From Marinobacter sp. (GTDB lineage: Bacteria > Pseudomonadota > Gammaproteobacteria > Pseudomonadales > Oleiphilaceae), in contig JAGYIS010000008.1 of assembly GCA_018402255.1 (NCBI GenBank), forward strand, positions 124,001-188,000: DNA of 64,000 bases. Reading direction: 5' to 3'. Of this stretch, positions 37,954-47,468 are shown in pieces. Below the pieces are notes generated by a model. It worked only from the letters and a program-made list of their open reading frames with translations. It did not search any database and was not told the origin of the DNA. Position numbers and translations under genes: made by a program. How positions within the stretch are numbered: position 1 is the first letter of the stretch; each line of letters opens with the position of its first letter.

Positions 37954-38260
37954 GCTTTCTCCTTTCTGTTTTTATGCTCCATTTGCCCGGTAAGGCAATC
38001 CGTCCTGGCACATGTTTGTATCTGTGCCCGACCGGGAGCGTTGATGGGGATGCATCAGATACACTCTAGACCATGAAACGAGGATTTGCAGAAAATCAGG
38101 AAGTTAGCATCGCGATGTTTGCACATCAGACGCTCATGGGGCGTGCTTGGCATATGCTTAGATGATGGCAATCCGTGCCAAAGAAATTTAATTTGCGGTT
38201 TTCTTACCTGTAGCTGCTATATATATGTGTGTTGATTAACTATTAGAAGGTGCATCGTTA
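37954..38260. other. 307-bp divergent intergenic region
   Basis: It holds the promoters of the ABC importer operon (minus) and the lipoprotein gene (plus). Visible features are an inverted repeat TGGCA-ATCCG-TGCCA (38166-38180) and an AT-rich ATATATATG tract (38217-38227). No gene was recognised. Confidence 0.5.
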
Positions 38261-39358
38261 ATGAGGCTTTTTATTCAGTCTGGGGAAGTGAAGTTCCAAA
38301 GCTCAAGGATTTCTCCAATAACTCGCTCGCTTATGATCGGATTGGCCGTTGCTACAGCTGCAGGCTGCGGTGGTGGCGGTGGTGGTGGCAGTTCGTCCAG
38401 TGGCGAACAGTCCGAGGCCAGCGTTGGCACCTTTCTGGACAGTCGAGTTGCCAATGTGGACTACACGTTGAGTTCAGGCGGTGTGGGCGTTACGGATATT
38501 AACGGGCAGTTTCCGCTGCGGGAGAATGATCGGATTACTTTTTCAATCGGTGGCATTACGTTGCCTGAAATAGCCGCCAAATCAACGATTACACCGCTCG
38601 ATATTTTTTCGACCGACAACGTTCGTGATGTCCGAGTGGTCAATCTGTTGAGATTCCTTCAAACCATCGACGAAGACAATGATCCGTCGAATGGGATTGT
38701 CGTTACTGACACCATCAAGGAAGCGGCAAGAGATGCAATCATCCAATTTGATAGTCCGACTTTCGACACAGATGCGCAGAACATCATCACTCCCACTTTA
38801 GGTGGCCGACCGCTGATCACTGAAGATGAAGCTGTTGATCACTTCGAGGAGACGTTGGCCTCGCTGCCTCCTCGCGGTGTTTACTATGAGATCTATGGCA
38901 TGCAGGAGGGAGACTTCCGGAATTCGATCAGCGGGCGCACGCTTATTGGCACATCGGCCGGCGGTAATGTATTCCGCGTTGAAGGTTTCGATCGCTTTAT
39001 ATTATTTGTTCCAGCGAATTCGAGCCGGGTTTTCGTGGACGCAATCAGATTTTCGAAGCCTTTCCCGGAATTTCCATGGCTTGAAAGTGCGCCCGGGGAA
39101 GAATTTTTCCATCGTGATGACGGATTCAGTCCGTACGCCGACGACGCCAGTTGCACATGGACTACAGATTGCGTGGCGTTTGACGCGGAGAACATGCCAT
39201 TCATCTTGCCTGGTGAGTCCTTCATTGAGGGTGAGCCAGACGACTACGCTATTGCATCAACGGTTGGGGAGAATTCTTATTACCAGTTCTCGACGTTTGG
39301 GACTAATGTTATGCAGGTTTTCCTGACTAGCAACCCCATTCTCGCCGAAGGTCTCTAG
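38261..39358 (+). CDS. Orphan lipoprotein
   Basis: 365 residues. A lipobox ATAAGC near residue 36, followed by a seven-glycine and serine linker, marks an exported lipoprotein. ATG 38333 is a possible shorter start, but AGAAGG before 38261 favours the longer one. The N-terminal mature part (FLDSRVANVDYTLSSGGVGVTDINGQFPL..., then VRVVNLLRFLQTIDEDNDPSNGIVV) matches a pattern common in marine gammaproteobacterial surface lipoproteins. The remainder has SGRTLIGTSAGGNVFRVEGF and paired cysteines in CTWTTDC. Function unknown. It ends in a clear terminator. Confidence 0.78.
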   Translation: MRLFIQSGEVKFQSSRISPITRSLMIGLAVATAAGCGGGGGGGSSSSGEQSEASVGTFLDSRVANVDYTLSSGGVGVTDINGQFPLRENDRITFSIGGITLPEIAAKSTITPLDIFSTDNVRDVRVVNLLRFLQTIDEDNDPSNGIVVTDTIKEAARDAIIQFDSPTFDTDAQNIITPTLGGRPLITEDEAVDHFEETLASLPPRGVYYEIYGMQEGDFRNSISGRTLIGTSAGGNVFRVEGFDRFILFVPANSSRVFVDAIRFSKPFPEFPWLESAPGEEFFHRDDGFSPYADDASCTWTTDCVAFDAENMPFILPGESFIEGEPDDYAIASTVGENSYYQFSTFGTNVMQVFLTSNPILAEGL

Positions 39359-39380
39359 TCGGTTTCGATTGTGAGATATG

Positions 39381-39411
39381 AGCCCCCGCCAGACTGACAG
39401 GGGGCTTTTTT
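39381..39411 (+). terminator. Rho-independent terminator after the lipoprotein gene
   Basis: Stem AGCCCCC / GGGGGCT with a 12-nt loop followed by six T residues. It also lies just past the 3' end of metF on the other strand. Confidence 0.85.
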
Positions 39412-39423
39412 CGTTTAGGGCTA

Positions 39424-40293
39424 TCAGAAGGCAATCTTTTCCCGGTCAGTAATACCCAGGTTCTTCCAGATGGAAAGGCTGGGCTCAACCTGATTCAGGG
39501 TGTAGAAATGCAGCCCCGGCGCGCCGGCCTGGAGCAGCTTTTCACACATGCGGGTGACCACTTCCTCACCAAACTGGCGGATGCTGTCGCTGTCGTCGCC
39601 ATAGGCTTCAAGCTGCTTGCGAATCCAGCGCGGAATTTCCGCACCGCACATGTCAGAGAAACGCACCAGACTGGAAAAGTTGACGATGGGCATGATGCCC
39701 GGCACCACCGGAATGGTGACGCCCATCTTCTCCAGGCGGTCGATGAAGTAGAAGTAGCTGTCCGCGTTGAAAAAGTACTGGGTGATGGCGCTGTTGGCAC
39801 CAGCCTGTACCTTGCGGGCAAAGTTCTTCAGATCATCTTCTGCGCTGCGGGCCTGAGGGTGAAACTCCGGGTAGGCAGCCACTTCCAGATTGAAGTGATC
39901 ACCGCTGTGCTCCCGGATAAATTCCACCAGCTCGTTGGCGTAACGCAGCTCACCGGAGGCGCCCATGCCTGAGGGCAGGTCGCCGCGCAGGGCGACGATC
40001 CGGTTGATGCCGTTCTCTTTATACAGGTCCAGCAGCTCGCCAATCTCTGCGCGGGTACCACCCACGCAGGACAGGTGCGGGGCTGTGGAAATGCCCTGTT
40101 TGTGCAGGTTCAGCACCGTTTCAATGGTGCGGTCCCGGGTGGAGCCGCCGGCGCCGAAGGTGACCGAGAAAAAATCCGGGTTCACCTCGGCCAGCTGGTT
40201 GCGCACTGCCTGGAGTTTTTCCTTGCCCTGATCCGTCTTGGGCGGGAAAAACTCAAAGCTGAAGCGGCGCTTGAATTGCTTCTGGGATTCCAT
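39424..40293 (-). CDS. metF: Methylenetetrahydrofolate reductase
   Basis: 289 residues, TIM-barrel FAD enzyme that reduces 5,10-methylene-THF to 5-methyl-THF for methionine synthesis. Motifs: RRFSFEFFPPKTDQGKEKL with the catalytic glutamate in SFEFFPPK, VTFGAGGSTRDRT, and RGDLPSGMG. It lies 12 bp after ahcY and belongs to the metK-ahcY-metF methyl-cycle cluster. Confidence 0.96.
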   Translation of the reverse strand: MESQKQFKRRFSFEFFPPKTDQGKEKLQAVRNQLAEVNPDFFSVTFGAGGSTRDRTIETVLNLHKQGISTAPHLSCVGGTRAEIGELLDLYKENGINRIVALRGDLPSGMGASGELRYANELVEFIREHSGDHFNLEVAAYPEFHPQARSAEDDLKNFARKVQAGANSAITQYFFNADSYFYFIDRLEKMGVTIPVVPGIMPIVNFSSLVRFSDMCGAEIPRWIRKQLEAYGDDSDSIRQFGEEVVTRMCEKLLQAGAPGLHFYTLNQVEPSLSIWKNLGITDREKIAF

Positions 40294-40305
40294 GATAACG
40301 TCCGC

Positions 40306-41700
40306 TTAGTACCTGTAAGTTTCCGGCTTGTACGGGCCTTCGACCGGCACGCCGATGTACTTGGCCTGATCTGTGGTCATCTTGGTGATCACGCCACCAA
40401 AGCCTTCCACCATGGCGCGGGCCACTTCTTCATCCAGCTGCTTGGGCAGGACCTGAACGTAAACGCCCTTGGCCTTGGATTCTGCGGGCAGGTCGGCGAA
40501 CTTGCGCTCGAACAGATACATCTGGGCCAGCACCTGGTTGGCGAAGGAGCCATCCATGATCCGGGACGGGTGACCGGTCGCGTTGCCCAGGTTCACCAGG
40601 CGGCCTTCGGACAGCAGGATCAAGTGGTCATTGGCGGCTTTGTCGCGGTAGATCACGTGTACCTGCGGTTTGACCTCGTCCCACTCCCAGTTCTTGCGCA
40701 TGTAGGCGGTGTCGATTTCGTTGTCGAAGTGACCGATATTGCACACCACGGCGCCATTCTTCAGCGCTTTCAGCATGTTGGAATCGCACACATTGACGTT
40801 GCCTGTGGTGGTGACCAGCAGATCCGTGGTGCCCAGCAGCTCGGTATTGATGCTCTGCTCGGTGCCGGTGTTGATGCCGTCGATGTAAGGCGATACCACT
40901 TCAAAGCCGTCCATGCAGGCCTGCATGGCACAGATCGGATCGGCCTCGGTGATCTTTACGATCATGCCTTCCTGACGCAGCGACAGCGCAGAGCCTTTGC
41001 CCACATCACCGTAGCCGATTACCAGCGCCTTCTTGCCAGACAGCAAGTGGTCGGTGGCGCGCTTGATGGCGTCGTTCAGGCTGTGGCGACAGCCATACTT
41101 GTTGTCGTTCTTGGACTTGGTCACCGAGTCGTTGACGTTGATGGCCGGGATCTTCAGAGTGCCGTCGCGCAGCATTTCCTGCAGACGGTGCACGCCGGTG
41201 GTGGTCTCCTCGGTTACGCCGTGGCAGTTCTCGATGATCTGCGGGTATTCGTTGTGCAGCAGCTCGGTCAGGTCACCGCCGTCATCCAGGATCATGTTTG
41301 GCTGCCAGCCGTCGACGTCTGCGCCGATAGTCTTGTGCAGGCACCACTCGTATTCTTCGTCGGTTTCGCCTTTCCAGGCAAACACCGGAATGCCCTGGGC
41401 TGCAACAGCGGCTGCGGCCTGATCCTGGGTCGAGAAGATGTTGCACGAGGACCAGCGCACGTTGGCGCCCAGCTCTACCAGCGTCTCGATCAACACCGCG
41501 GTCTGGATGGTCATGTGGATGCAGCCCATCACGTTTGCGCCTTTCAGGGGCTGGTCTGCCTTGTACTTTTCACGCAGCTTCATCAGCGCCGGCATTTCGC
41601 CTTCGGCGATCTTGATTTCTTTGCGGCCCCAGTCGGCGAGGGTGATGTCACGAACTTTGTAATCTTCGAAAGTTTTCAGCTGTTCTGCTGGAGTGCTCAT
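40306..41700 (-). CDS. ahcY: Adenosylhomocysteinase
   Basis: 464 residues. It hydrolyses S-adenosylhomocysteine to adenosine and homocysteine, recycling the inhibitory product of methylations. Visible are [35 protein letters not shown] with the catalytic lysine and aspartate region, and the NAD site [13 protein letters not shown]; it ends in KPETYRY, a conserved AhcY C terminus. A GGAG site precedes the start. An 11-bp hairpin lies in the 78-bp gap behind metK. Confidence 0.97.
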   Translation of the reverse strand: MSTPAEQLKTFEDYKVRDITLADWGRKEIKIAEGEMPALMKLREKYKADQPLKGANVMGCIHMTIQTAVLIETLVELGANVRWSSCNIFSTQDQAAAAVAAQGIPVFAWKGETDEEYEWCLHKTIGADVDGWQPNMILDDGGDLTELLHNEYPQIIENCHGVTEETTTGVHRLQEMLRDGTLKIPAINVNDSVTKSKNDNKYGCRHSLNDAIKRATDHLLSGKKALVIGYGDVGKGSALSLRQEGMIVKITEADPICAMQACMDGFEVVSPYIDGINTGTEQSINTELLGTTDLLVTTTGNVNVCDSNMLKALKNGAVVCNIGHFDNEIDTAYMRKNWEWDEVKPQVHVIYRDKAANDHLILLSEGRLVNLGNATGHPSRIMDGSFANQVLAQMYLFERKFADLPAESKAKGVYVQVLPKQLDEEVARAMVEGFGGVITKMTTDQAKYIGVPVEGPYKPETYRY

Positions 41701-41725
41701 GGTGTGCTCCTGTCAGTTCTGGTTT

Positions 41726-41760
41726 GGCGTATTCAATCTGTGTGAAGTGTTGAATACGCC
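41726..41760 (-). other. Intergenic hairpin between metK and ahcY
   Basis: A perfect 11-bp stem (GGCGTATTCAA / TTGAATACGCC) with a 13-nt loop. It lacks a U-run, so it is not a standard terminator. It could limit read-through, protect the transcript or mark a processing site. It does not match the SAH riboswitch consensus as I know it. Confidence 0.6.
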
Positions 41761-41778
41761 CGGGAATCCGGTTTGGCT

Positions 41779-42969
41779 TTAAATGCCGGCCGCGTCTTTA
41801 AGCGCTGCGGCGCGGTCGGTCTTTTCCCATGGAAAAGCGGTAAAGGTCTTGCCGCCGACGGTCATTTCATAAGGGTTGCGACCGAAGTGGCCGTAAGCTG
41901 CGGTCTGGCGATACATCGGGTGCAACAGGTCGAGCATGTTGGTGATCGCGTAGGGGCGCAGGTCGAAGTGCGCACGCACCAGATCGATGATCTTGTCGTC
42001 GCCGATTTTGCCGGTGCCGAAGGTGTTCAGGGAGATAGACGTAGGCTGTGCCACACCGATGGCGTAGGACACCTGAATCTCGCACTTTTCGGCCAGGCCG
42101 GCAGCCACGATGTTCTTGGCGACATAGCGGCCGGCGTAGGCCGCAGAGCGGTCAACCTTTGAGGGGTCTTTGCCGGAGAAGGCGCCGCCACCGTGGCGAG
42201 CCATGCCGCCGTAAGTGTCGACGATGATCTTACGGCCGGTCAGGCCGCAGTCGCCCACGGGCCCACCGATCACGAACTTGCCGGTCGGGTTGATGTGGAA
42301 CTCGGTGTCTTTGTGCAGCAGCTCGGCCGGCAGGGTGTGCTTGACGATCAGCTCCATAACGGCTTCTTTCAGGTCGGCCTGGGTGACGTCCGGATCGTGT
42401 TGGGTAGATAAAACCACGGCGTCGATACCAACCACCTGGCCATTCTCATAGCGGCAGGTAACCTGGCTCTTGGCATCCGGGCGCAGCCAGGGCAGCAGAC
42501 CGCTCTTGCGGGCTTCAGCCTGGCGCTGAACCAGCCGGTGCGAGAAGGTGATCGGCGCAGGCATCAGTACGTCGGTTTCGTTGCTGGCATAGCCGAACAT
42601 CAAGCCCTGGTCACCGGCACCCTGATCTTCCGGCTTCTGGCGATCCACGCCCTGGGCGATATCCACAGACTGCTTACCGATGATGTTGATCACACCACAG
42701 GTGTCGCCGTCGTAACCTACGTCAGAGGAGGTGTAGCCCACGTCTTTGATCACGCCGCGCACCAGATCTTCCAGATCGACCCAGGCGTTGGTGGTGATTT
42801 CACCGCCAACGATGGCCACGCCGGTTTTCACCATGGTTTCGCAGGCAACACGGGCGTGTGGGTCGTCGGTCAGAATGGCATCCAGCACCGCGTCTGAAAT
42901 TTGGTCAGCCAGTTTGTCCGGGTGGCCTTCAGAGACGGATTCAGACGTGAAAATGTTGTAGTCAGACAT
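41779..42969 (-). CDS. metK: S-adenosylmethionine synthase
   Basis: 396 residues, full length. It joins methionine and ATP to SAM. Conserved motifs: [53 protein letters not shown] (the active-site loop region), IDTYGG-type [29 protein letters not shown]. It is the first gene in the metK-ahcY-metF direction and has a SahR-like palindrome 106-121 bp upstream of its start. Confidence 0.97.
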   Translation of the reverse strand: MSDYNIFTSESVSEGHPDKLADQISDAVLDAILTDDPHARVACETMVKTGVAIVGGEITTNAWVDLEDLVRGVIKDVGYTSSDVGYDGDTCGVINIIGKQSVDIAQGVDRQKPEDQGAGDQGLMFGYASNETDVLMPAPITFSHRLVQRQAEARKSGLLPWLRPDAKSQVTCRYENGQVVGIDAVVLSTQHDPDVTQADLKEAVMELIVKHTLPAELLHKDTEFHINPTGKFVIGGPVGDCGLTGRKIIVDTYGGMARHGGGAFSGKDPSKVDRSAAYAGRYVAKNIVAAGLAEKCEIQVSYAIGVAQPTSISLNTFGTGKIGDDKIIDLVRAHFDLRPYAITNMLDLLHPMYRQTAAYGHFGRNPYEMTVGGKTFTAFPWEKTDRAAALKDAAGI

Positions 42970-43050
42970 AGATGTGCTCCTTGTTGAGCGTTTTCATGTT
43001 CATACCGACTCTGCCAGGAGTGACTTGCCGGATGCCTTGGTTGTCAGAGT

Positions 43051-43068
43051 GTACGTAATTCTACGTAC
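43051..43068. promoter_or_regulatory. TACGTA palindrome upstream of metK
   Basis: GTACGTA-ATTC-TACGTAC, 7-bp half-sites. It lies between the SahR-like site and metK and may be a second operator or overlap the promoter. Function unknown. Confidence 0.4.
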
Positions 43069-43074
43069 GTCAAT

Positions 43075-43090
43075 ATCAAAGTTTTTTGAT
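43075..43090. promoter_or_regulatory. Predicted SahR-like operator at metK
   Basis: ATCAAAGTTTTTTGAT, half-sites ATCAAA and TTTGAT separated by 4 bp. The same arrangement occurs as a perfect palindrome before the regulator gene (44158-44173). The shared form supports one regulator for both. Confidence 0.7.
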
Positions 43091-43111
43091 GTTCCAGTGC
43101 TGGCGCGGGTT

Positions 43112-44113
43112 TCAGCCCACTCCAGACGTTTTCCAGAATTCCCGTACCTGCACCTGAAAACCGTTGCGCAGGCCGATAAACAATTGCTCGCCAGCGGCCA
43201 GGCCGGCCTCTGCGGCCCAGGCCGTCAACTCTTCTGGTTCAAAGCCGAGCCAGAGGTCACCGCAGTTGGTTTTGGCCCAGTCCTGATCGTGACTGCAAAG
43301 ATCGCTGACGATAAAACAGCCGCCGTTATTCATCAGCGCTGCGGCATCCAGAAAAATGTCTGCCGGGCTGGGCACATGGTGCAACACCATGTTGGCAACA
43401 ATCAGGTCAAAGGCATCGCCGCGGGCCAGCACGGTATCGGTAACGCCTTCAATCAAGTCAACGTTATTCAGTCTTTCATCAATGCAGGTGCGGGTGGCCT
43501 TGGCCAACATGTCCTTGCTGTTGTCCAGACCCACCACGTGCTCGAACAGCTCAGACAGCACCGGCAGAAAGCCGCCTTCACCCGGGCCAATTTCCAGCAC
43601 GCTGCGCCAGTCCTGACGGCTGGCTCGTTTGCGGATCAGTCCCGCTGTCGGTTCGGCATACAAATCAAACGCCGCAATCAGCTCCTGTTGTTCCCGGAAC
43701 TGTTCGGAGTGGCGTGAGAAAAAAGCCTGCGACTGGTCGGCTCTTTGTTCCCGAATGGCCTCAATTTTTTCCACCAGTGGTGGTGGCAGCGGTACCCGGT
43801 CGACCGTTTCAAAAATCTGCCTAATGGCCTGGTCCAGCAACTTGTCGGTGTCCAGGTGCAAAGGGCGCCGGTAAAAAATGGCGTTGCCTTCACGTTGGGA
43901 TTCCAGCAAGCCGGCTTTGTGCATCACTTTCAGGTGATGGCTCATGCCGGACTGGCGCATATCAAACATCTGGCTCAACTCAAGCACACCGAAGGTGTCC
44001 CGGCGCAGCACCCGTAAAATCTCCAGGCGCAGAGGATCACCGCTTGCCTTGAAGATCGGTGCCAGGGCGTCTATCGACGACGTGTTAAAAGCCGGTGTAT
44101 TGAGTGATGTCAT
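43112..44113 (-). CDS. sahR: ArsR-family regulator fused to SAM methyltransferase domain (SahR-like)
   Basis: 333 residues from ATG 44113 (a TTG three codons upstream is less likely). An ArsR-type winged helix (about 12-100) has KASGDPLRLEILRVLRRDTFGVLELSQMF and MRQSGMSHHLKVMHKAGLLESQREG. A class I methyltransferase-like domain follows (about 165-325) with the SAM site VLEIGPGEGGFLPVL, then VGLDNSKDMLAKA and VLHHVPSPADIF. SahR regulators sense S-adenosylhomocysteine and control methionine-cycle genes; the methyltransferase-like domain would be the sensor. The position next to metK-ahcY-metF and the shared palindromes support this. No metalloregulator cysteine motif is seen in the DNA-binding domain. 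Confidence 0.82.
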   Translation of the reverse strand: MTSLNTPAFNTSSIDALAPIFKASGDPLRLEILRVLRRDTFGVLELSQMFDMRQSGMSHHLKVMHKAGLLESQREGNAIFYRRPLHLDTDKLLDQAIRQIFETVDRVPLPPPLVEKIEAIREQRADQSQAFFSRHSEQFREQQELIAAFDLYAEPTAGLIRKRASRQDWRSVLEIGPGEGGFLPVLSELFEHVVGLDNSKDMLAKATRTCIDERLNNVDLIEGVTDTVLARGDAFDLIVANMVLHHVPSPADIFLDAAALMNNGGCFIVSDLCSHDQDWAKTNCGDLWLGFEPEELTAWAAEAGLAAGEQLFIGLRNGFQVQVREFWKTSGVG

Positions 44114-44137
44114 GGGAGGCAAGTGTAGGGGCGTTCG

Positions 44138-44151
44138 ATTGATCGATCAAT
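44138..44151. promoter_or_regulatory. ATTGATCGATCAAT palindrome
   Basis: A perfect 14-bp palindrome 25 bp upstream of the regulator start. It may be part of the operator region; its half-site differs from the adjacent ATCAAA site. Confidence 0.35.
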
Positions 44152-44155
44152 AGCC

Positions 44156-44175
44156 ATATCAAAATATTTTGATAT
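44156..44175. promoter_or_regulatory. Predicted SahR-like operator at its own gene
   Basis: A perfect 20-bp palindrome with core ATCAAAATATTTTGAT (44158-44173). It shares spacing and half-sites with the copy before metK. It lies between the regulator and tktA, so it may mediate autoregulation and could also affect tktA. Confidence 0.72.
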
Positions 44176-44349
44176 AGATTTATCATTCTTTGAAATTCAT
44201 AGGGTTTGGCGATTTTGTGGCTGCCCCATCGGTAAACCACTACATATGGATTTGCCCCAGCACACCGTAATCGGCGAAAATACGCGCCTTCTTTTTGAGC
44301 AGTAGTTGCAGCTTGAAGTCTTTTCCTGAAAAACACTGGAGAATTGTCA

Positions 44350-46350
44350 ATGCCATCTCGTAAAGATCTCGCCAACGCCATTCGCGCGCTGAGCATGGAT
44401 GCGGTTCAGAAAGCCAAATCCGGCCACCCGGGCGCGCCCATGGGTATGGCGGATATCGCCGAGGTGCTGTGGAACGATTACCTCAGCCACAACCCGGCCA
44501 ACCCGCAGTGGGCCAACCGCGACCGCTTTGTACTGTCGAACGGCCATGGCTCCATGCTGCAGTATTCCCTGCTGCACCTGAGCGGGTACGACGTGTCCAT
44601 TGACGACATCAAGAACTTCCGCCAACTGCACTCCAAGACTCCGGGTCATCCCGAATACGGCTACACCCCGGGTATTGAAACCACCACCGGCCCGCTGGGT
44701 CAGGGCATTGCCAACGCGGTCGGCTTTGCGCTCGCTGAGAAGGCACTGGCGGCCCAGTTCAATCGTCCTGGTCACGACATTGTTGACCACTACACCTACG
44801 CGTTTCTGGGCGATGGCTGCCTGATGGAAGGCATTTCCCACGAAGTGGCCTCCCTGGCCGGCACTCTGGGCCTGGGCAAGCTGGTGTTTTTCTATGATGA
44901 CAACGGCATCTCCATCGATGGTGAAGTCGAAGGCTGGTTTACCGATAACACGCCGCAGCGTTTCGAATCCTATGGCTGGCAGGTGATCCCCGCCGTTGAC
45001 GGGCATGATGCCGACGCCATTCGCGCTGCCCTTGAACAGGCTCGCGCCAACACCGAACAGCCCACGCTGATCTGCTGCAAGACCATCATTGGTTTTGGCT
45101 CGCCCAACAAGCAGGGCAAAGAAGATTGCCACGGCGCTCCGCTGGGTGACGACGAAATTGCCCTGACCCGCAAAGCCCTGGGCTGGGAACACGGTCCTTT
45201 TGAGGTGCCGTCAGAAATCTATGCCGCCTGGGATGGCAAAGAAAAAGGCGCTGCCGCACAAAGCGCCTGGGAAGAGAAGTTCGCCGCCTACGAAAAAGCC
45301 GAGCCGCAGCTGGCCGCTGAATTCAAGCGCCGCATGGCCGGTGACCTGCCCGCCGATTTTTCCGAAAAAGCTCAGGCCTATATCCAGGAATGCCAGGACA
45401 AAGGCGACACCATTGCCTCCCGCAAGGCGTCCCAGAATGCTCTGAATGCTTATGGCCCGATGCTGCCTGAACTGTTGGGCGGCTCCGCTGACCTGGCGGG
45501 CTCTAACCTGACCATCTGGTCTGGCTGCAAGGGCGTGACCAAAGACGACGCCTCTGGCAACTACATCTATTACGGTGTACGTGAATTCGGTATGGCCGCC
45601 ATCATGAACGGCCTGGCCCTGCACGGCGGTTTTGTACCCTACGGCGCCACTTTCCTGATCTTCATGGAGTACTGCCGCAACGCGGTGCGCATGGCCGCCC
45701 TGATGAAGCAGCGCTCCATTTTTGTGTTCACCCACGACTCCATCGGTCTCGGTGAAGACGGTCCGACGCACCAGCCCATCGAGCAGATGGCCAGCCTGCG
45801 GACCACACCAAACATGAGCACCTGGCGCCCGGCCGATGCCGTGGAATCTGCCGTGGCCTGGAAAGCAGCGCTTGAACGCAACGACGGCCCCACCGCTATG
45901 GTGTTCTCCCGTCAGAACCTGCCACACCAGCAGCGTGACGCCGAGCAACTGGCAAACGTCGCCAAGGGTGGCTACGTGCTGTCAGACAGCGAAGGCACGC
46001 CGGACCTGATCCTGATCGCTACCGGCTCTGAAGTAGGCCTGGCGCAAGATGTTGCCGCCAAGCTCCGTGAACAGGGCAACGGTGTGCGCGTTGTCTCCAT
46101 GCCGTCCACCGACGTCTTCGACGCCCAGAGCGCCGAGTACAAGCAGCAAGTACTGCCGCTGGAAGTCACCAATCGCATCGCCGTCGAAGCTGGCATCGCT
46201 GACTACTGGTACAAATACGTTGGCCTGGACGGCCGGGTTGTGGGCATGACCACCTTTGGTGAGTCTGCACCGGCCGGCGAGTTGTTCAAGGAATTCGGCT
46301 TCACCGTCGACAACATCCTGGAAGTGGCTGCAGAACTGCTGGACGCTTGA
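44350..46350 (+). CDS. tktA: Transketolase
   Basis: 666 residues from ATG 44350 (GGAG upstream); a TTG two codons earlier is ignored. It moves two-carbon units among sugar phosphates with thiamine diphosphate. Motifs: [34 protein letters not shown], the ThDP site [14 protein letters not shown], and in the second half [19 protein letters not shown]. First gene of tktA-epd-pgk-fba, coupled to epd by a TGATG overlap. Confidence 0.97.
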   Translation: MPSRKDLANAIRALSMDAVQKAKSGHPGAPMGMADIAEVLWNDYLSHNPANPQWANRDRFVLSNGHGSMLQYSLLHLSGYDVSIDDIKNFRQLHSKTPGHPEYGYTPGIETTTGPLGQGIANAVGFALAEKALAAQFNRPGHDIVDHYTYAFLGDGCLMEGISHEVASLAGTLGLGKLVFFYDDNGISIDGEVEGWFTDNTPQRFESYGWQVIPAVDGHDADAIRAALEQARANTEQPTLICCKTIIGFGSPNKQGKEDCHGAPLGDDEIALTRKALGWEHGPFEVPSEIYAAWDGKEKGAAAQSAWEEKFAAYEKAEPQLAAEFKRRMAGDLPADFSEKAQAYIQECQDKGDTIASRKASQNALNAYGPMLPELLGGSADLAGSNLTIWSGCKGVTKDDASGNYIYYGVREFGMAAIMNGLALHGGFVPYGATFLIFMEYCRNAVRMAALMKQRSIFVFTHDSIGLGEDGPTHQPIEQMASLRTTPNMSTWRPADAVESAVAWKAALERNDGPTAMVFSRQNLPHQQRDAEQLANVAKGGYVLSDSEGTPDLILIATGSEVGLAQDVAAKLREQGNGVRVVSMPSTDVFDAQSAEYKQQVLPLEVTNRIAVEAGIADYWYKYVGLDGRVVGMTTFGESAPAGELFKEFGFTVDNILEVAAELLDA

Positions 46351-47423
46351 TGAGTAACTCAAAGCCCTTTCGTATCGCCATCAACGGGTACGGCCGAATC
46401 GGTCAGTGCGTGTTGCGGGCCTTGTATGAAAACGGCTATCGCGACCACCTGCAGGTGGTCGCGATCAACGAGTTATCAGACATAGACACCATCGCACACC
46501 TCACCAAATACGACTCCACCCACGGGCGGTTTCACGGTGACGTGGCGGTGGATGGCGATAATCTGGTGGTGAACGGCGATCGCATCCGTGTGTTGCGGCA
46601 TCCGGACCCGAGCGATCTGCCCTGGCGGTTGCTGGATGTGGATCTGGTGCTGGAATGCTCCGGCGCCTATTCCGACCGTCAAACCGCTCAAAAGCACATC
46701 GATACCGGCGCCCCGCGCTTGCTGTTTTCCCAGCCCGGCGAGGCCGATGTCGACCGCACCGTGGTGTTTGGCATCAACGACAACACCTTGAGCCCGGAAG
46801 ATGTGATCGTTGCGGCGGGTTCCTGCACCACCAACTGTCTGGTACCTGTGATTAAGGTATTGGACGACGCCTTCGGCGTAGAGCAGGGCAGCACCACCAC
46901 CATCCACGCTGCCATGAACGACCAGCCAGTCATCGATGCGTATCACCACCAGGACCTGCGCCGCACCCGCAGCGCGCTCCATAACATCGTACCGGTCGAC
47001 ACCGGCCTGGCCCGTGGCATTGAACGGTTGTTGCCCCATATGGAAGGCCGGTTCAGCTCCGTCGCCATGCGCGTGCCAACCCTGAACGTGTCCGCCATCG
47101 ACATGGTGGTCAACGTGCGCAAGGCCACCGATGTAGCGGCGGTAAACCGGCTATTAAAAGACGCCGCCCAGGGATCGCTGAACGGCATCCTCGGCTACAC
47201 TGATGAATTGCTGGCTAGCTCGGATTTTAACCACGACTCCCACTCCGGCGTCGTCGACGGCGGCCAGACCAGAGTCACCGGCGGCACCATGGTGAAAGTG
47301 CTGTGCTGGTTCGACAACGAATGGGGCTTCGCCAACCGAATGCTGGACGTCAGCCAGGCTTGGTTGGCCAAACAAGACGGATACAAAGGGTCTGACCCCG
47401 AACGGGTCAGACCCCACCCATAG
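46350..47423 (+). CDS. epd: Erythrose-4-phosphate dehydrogenase / GAPDH-type
   Basis: 357 residues. NAD-binding IAINGYGRIGQCVLRALYE, the catalytic cysteine in AAGSCTTNCLVP, and the Epd-like block TTTIHAAMNDQPVIDAYHHQDLRRTRSA suggest Epd (vitamin B6 branch) rather than GapA. The context between tktA and pgk is the usual epd place, although Epd homologues can serve as GAPDH. The last about 13 residues (KGSDPERVRPHP) are encoded by an inverted repeat, so the C terminus looks extended by that element. Starts at ATG 46350, overlapping the tktA stop by one base. Confidence 0.88.
   Translation: MSNSKPFRIAINGYGRIGQCVLRALYENGYRDHLQVVAINELSDIDTIAHLTKYDSTHGRFHGDVAVDGDNLVVNGDRIRVLRHPDPSDLPWRLLDVDLVLECSGAYSDRQTAQKHIDTGAPRLLFSQPGEADVDRTVVFGINDNTLSPEDVIVAAGSCTTNCLVPVIKVLDDAFGVEQGSTTTIHAAMNDQPVIDAYHHQDLRRTRSALHNIVPVDTGLARGIERLLPHMEGRFSSVAMRVPTLNVSAIDMVVNVRKATDVAAVNRLLKDAAQGSLNGILGYTDELLASSDFNHDSHSGVVDGGQTRVTGGTMVKVLCWFDNEWGFANRMLDVSQAWLAKQDGYKGSDPERVRPHP
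47388..47414. repeat. GGGTCTGACCC inverted repeat in the 3' end of epd
   Basis: GGGTCTGACCC - CGAAC - GGGTCAGACCC, a perfect 11-bp stem with a 5-nt loop. It lies inside the epd reading frame and encodes its tail. Such elements recur in gammaproteobacterial intergenic regions. Confidence 0.85.
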
Positions 47424-47468
47424 GCTTAATTATTTGCACCTGTGAACCCATAACTACGGAACCTGATT

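Noticed and set aside
38150..38165. Possible sigma-54 promoter (TGGCATATGCTTAGA) before the lipoprotein gene
   Set aside because: The -12 element lacks the required GC pair at the right spacing.
40075..41745. 556-codon open frame on the plus strand opposite metF and ahcY
   Set aside because: It is antisense to two well-recognised genes and has no domain; high-GC codon bias produces such mirror frames.
41701..41778. SAH riboswitch before ahcY
   Set aside because: The gap has a simple hairpin but not the conserved riboswitch core; regulation through the SahR-like protein explains the locus better.
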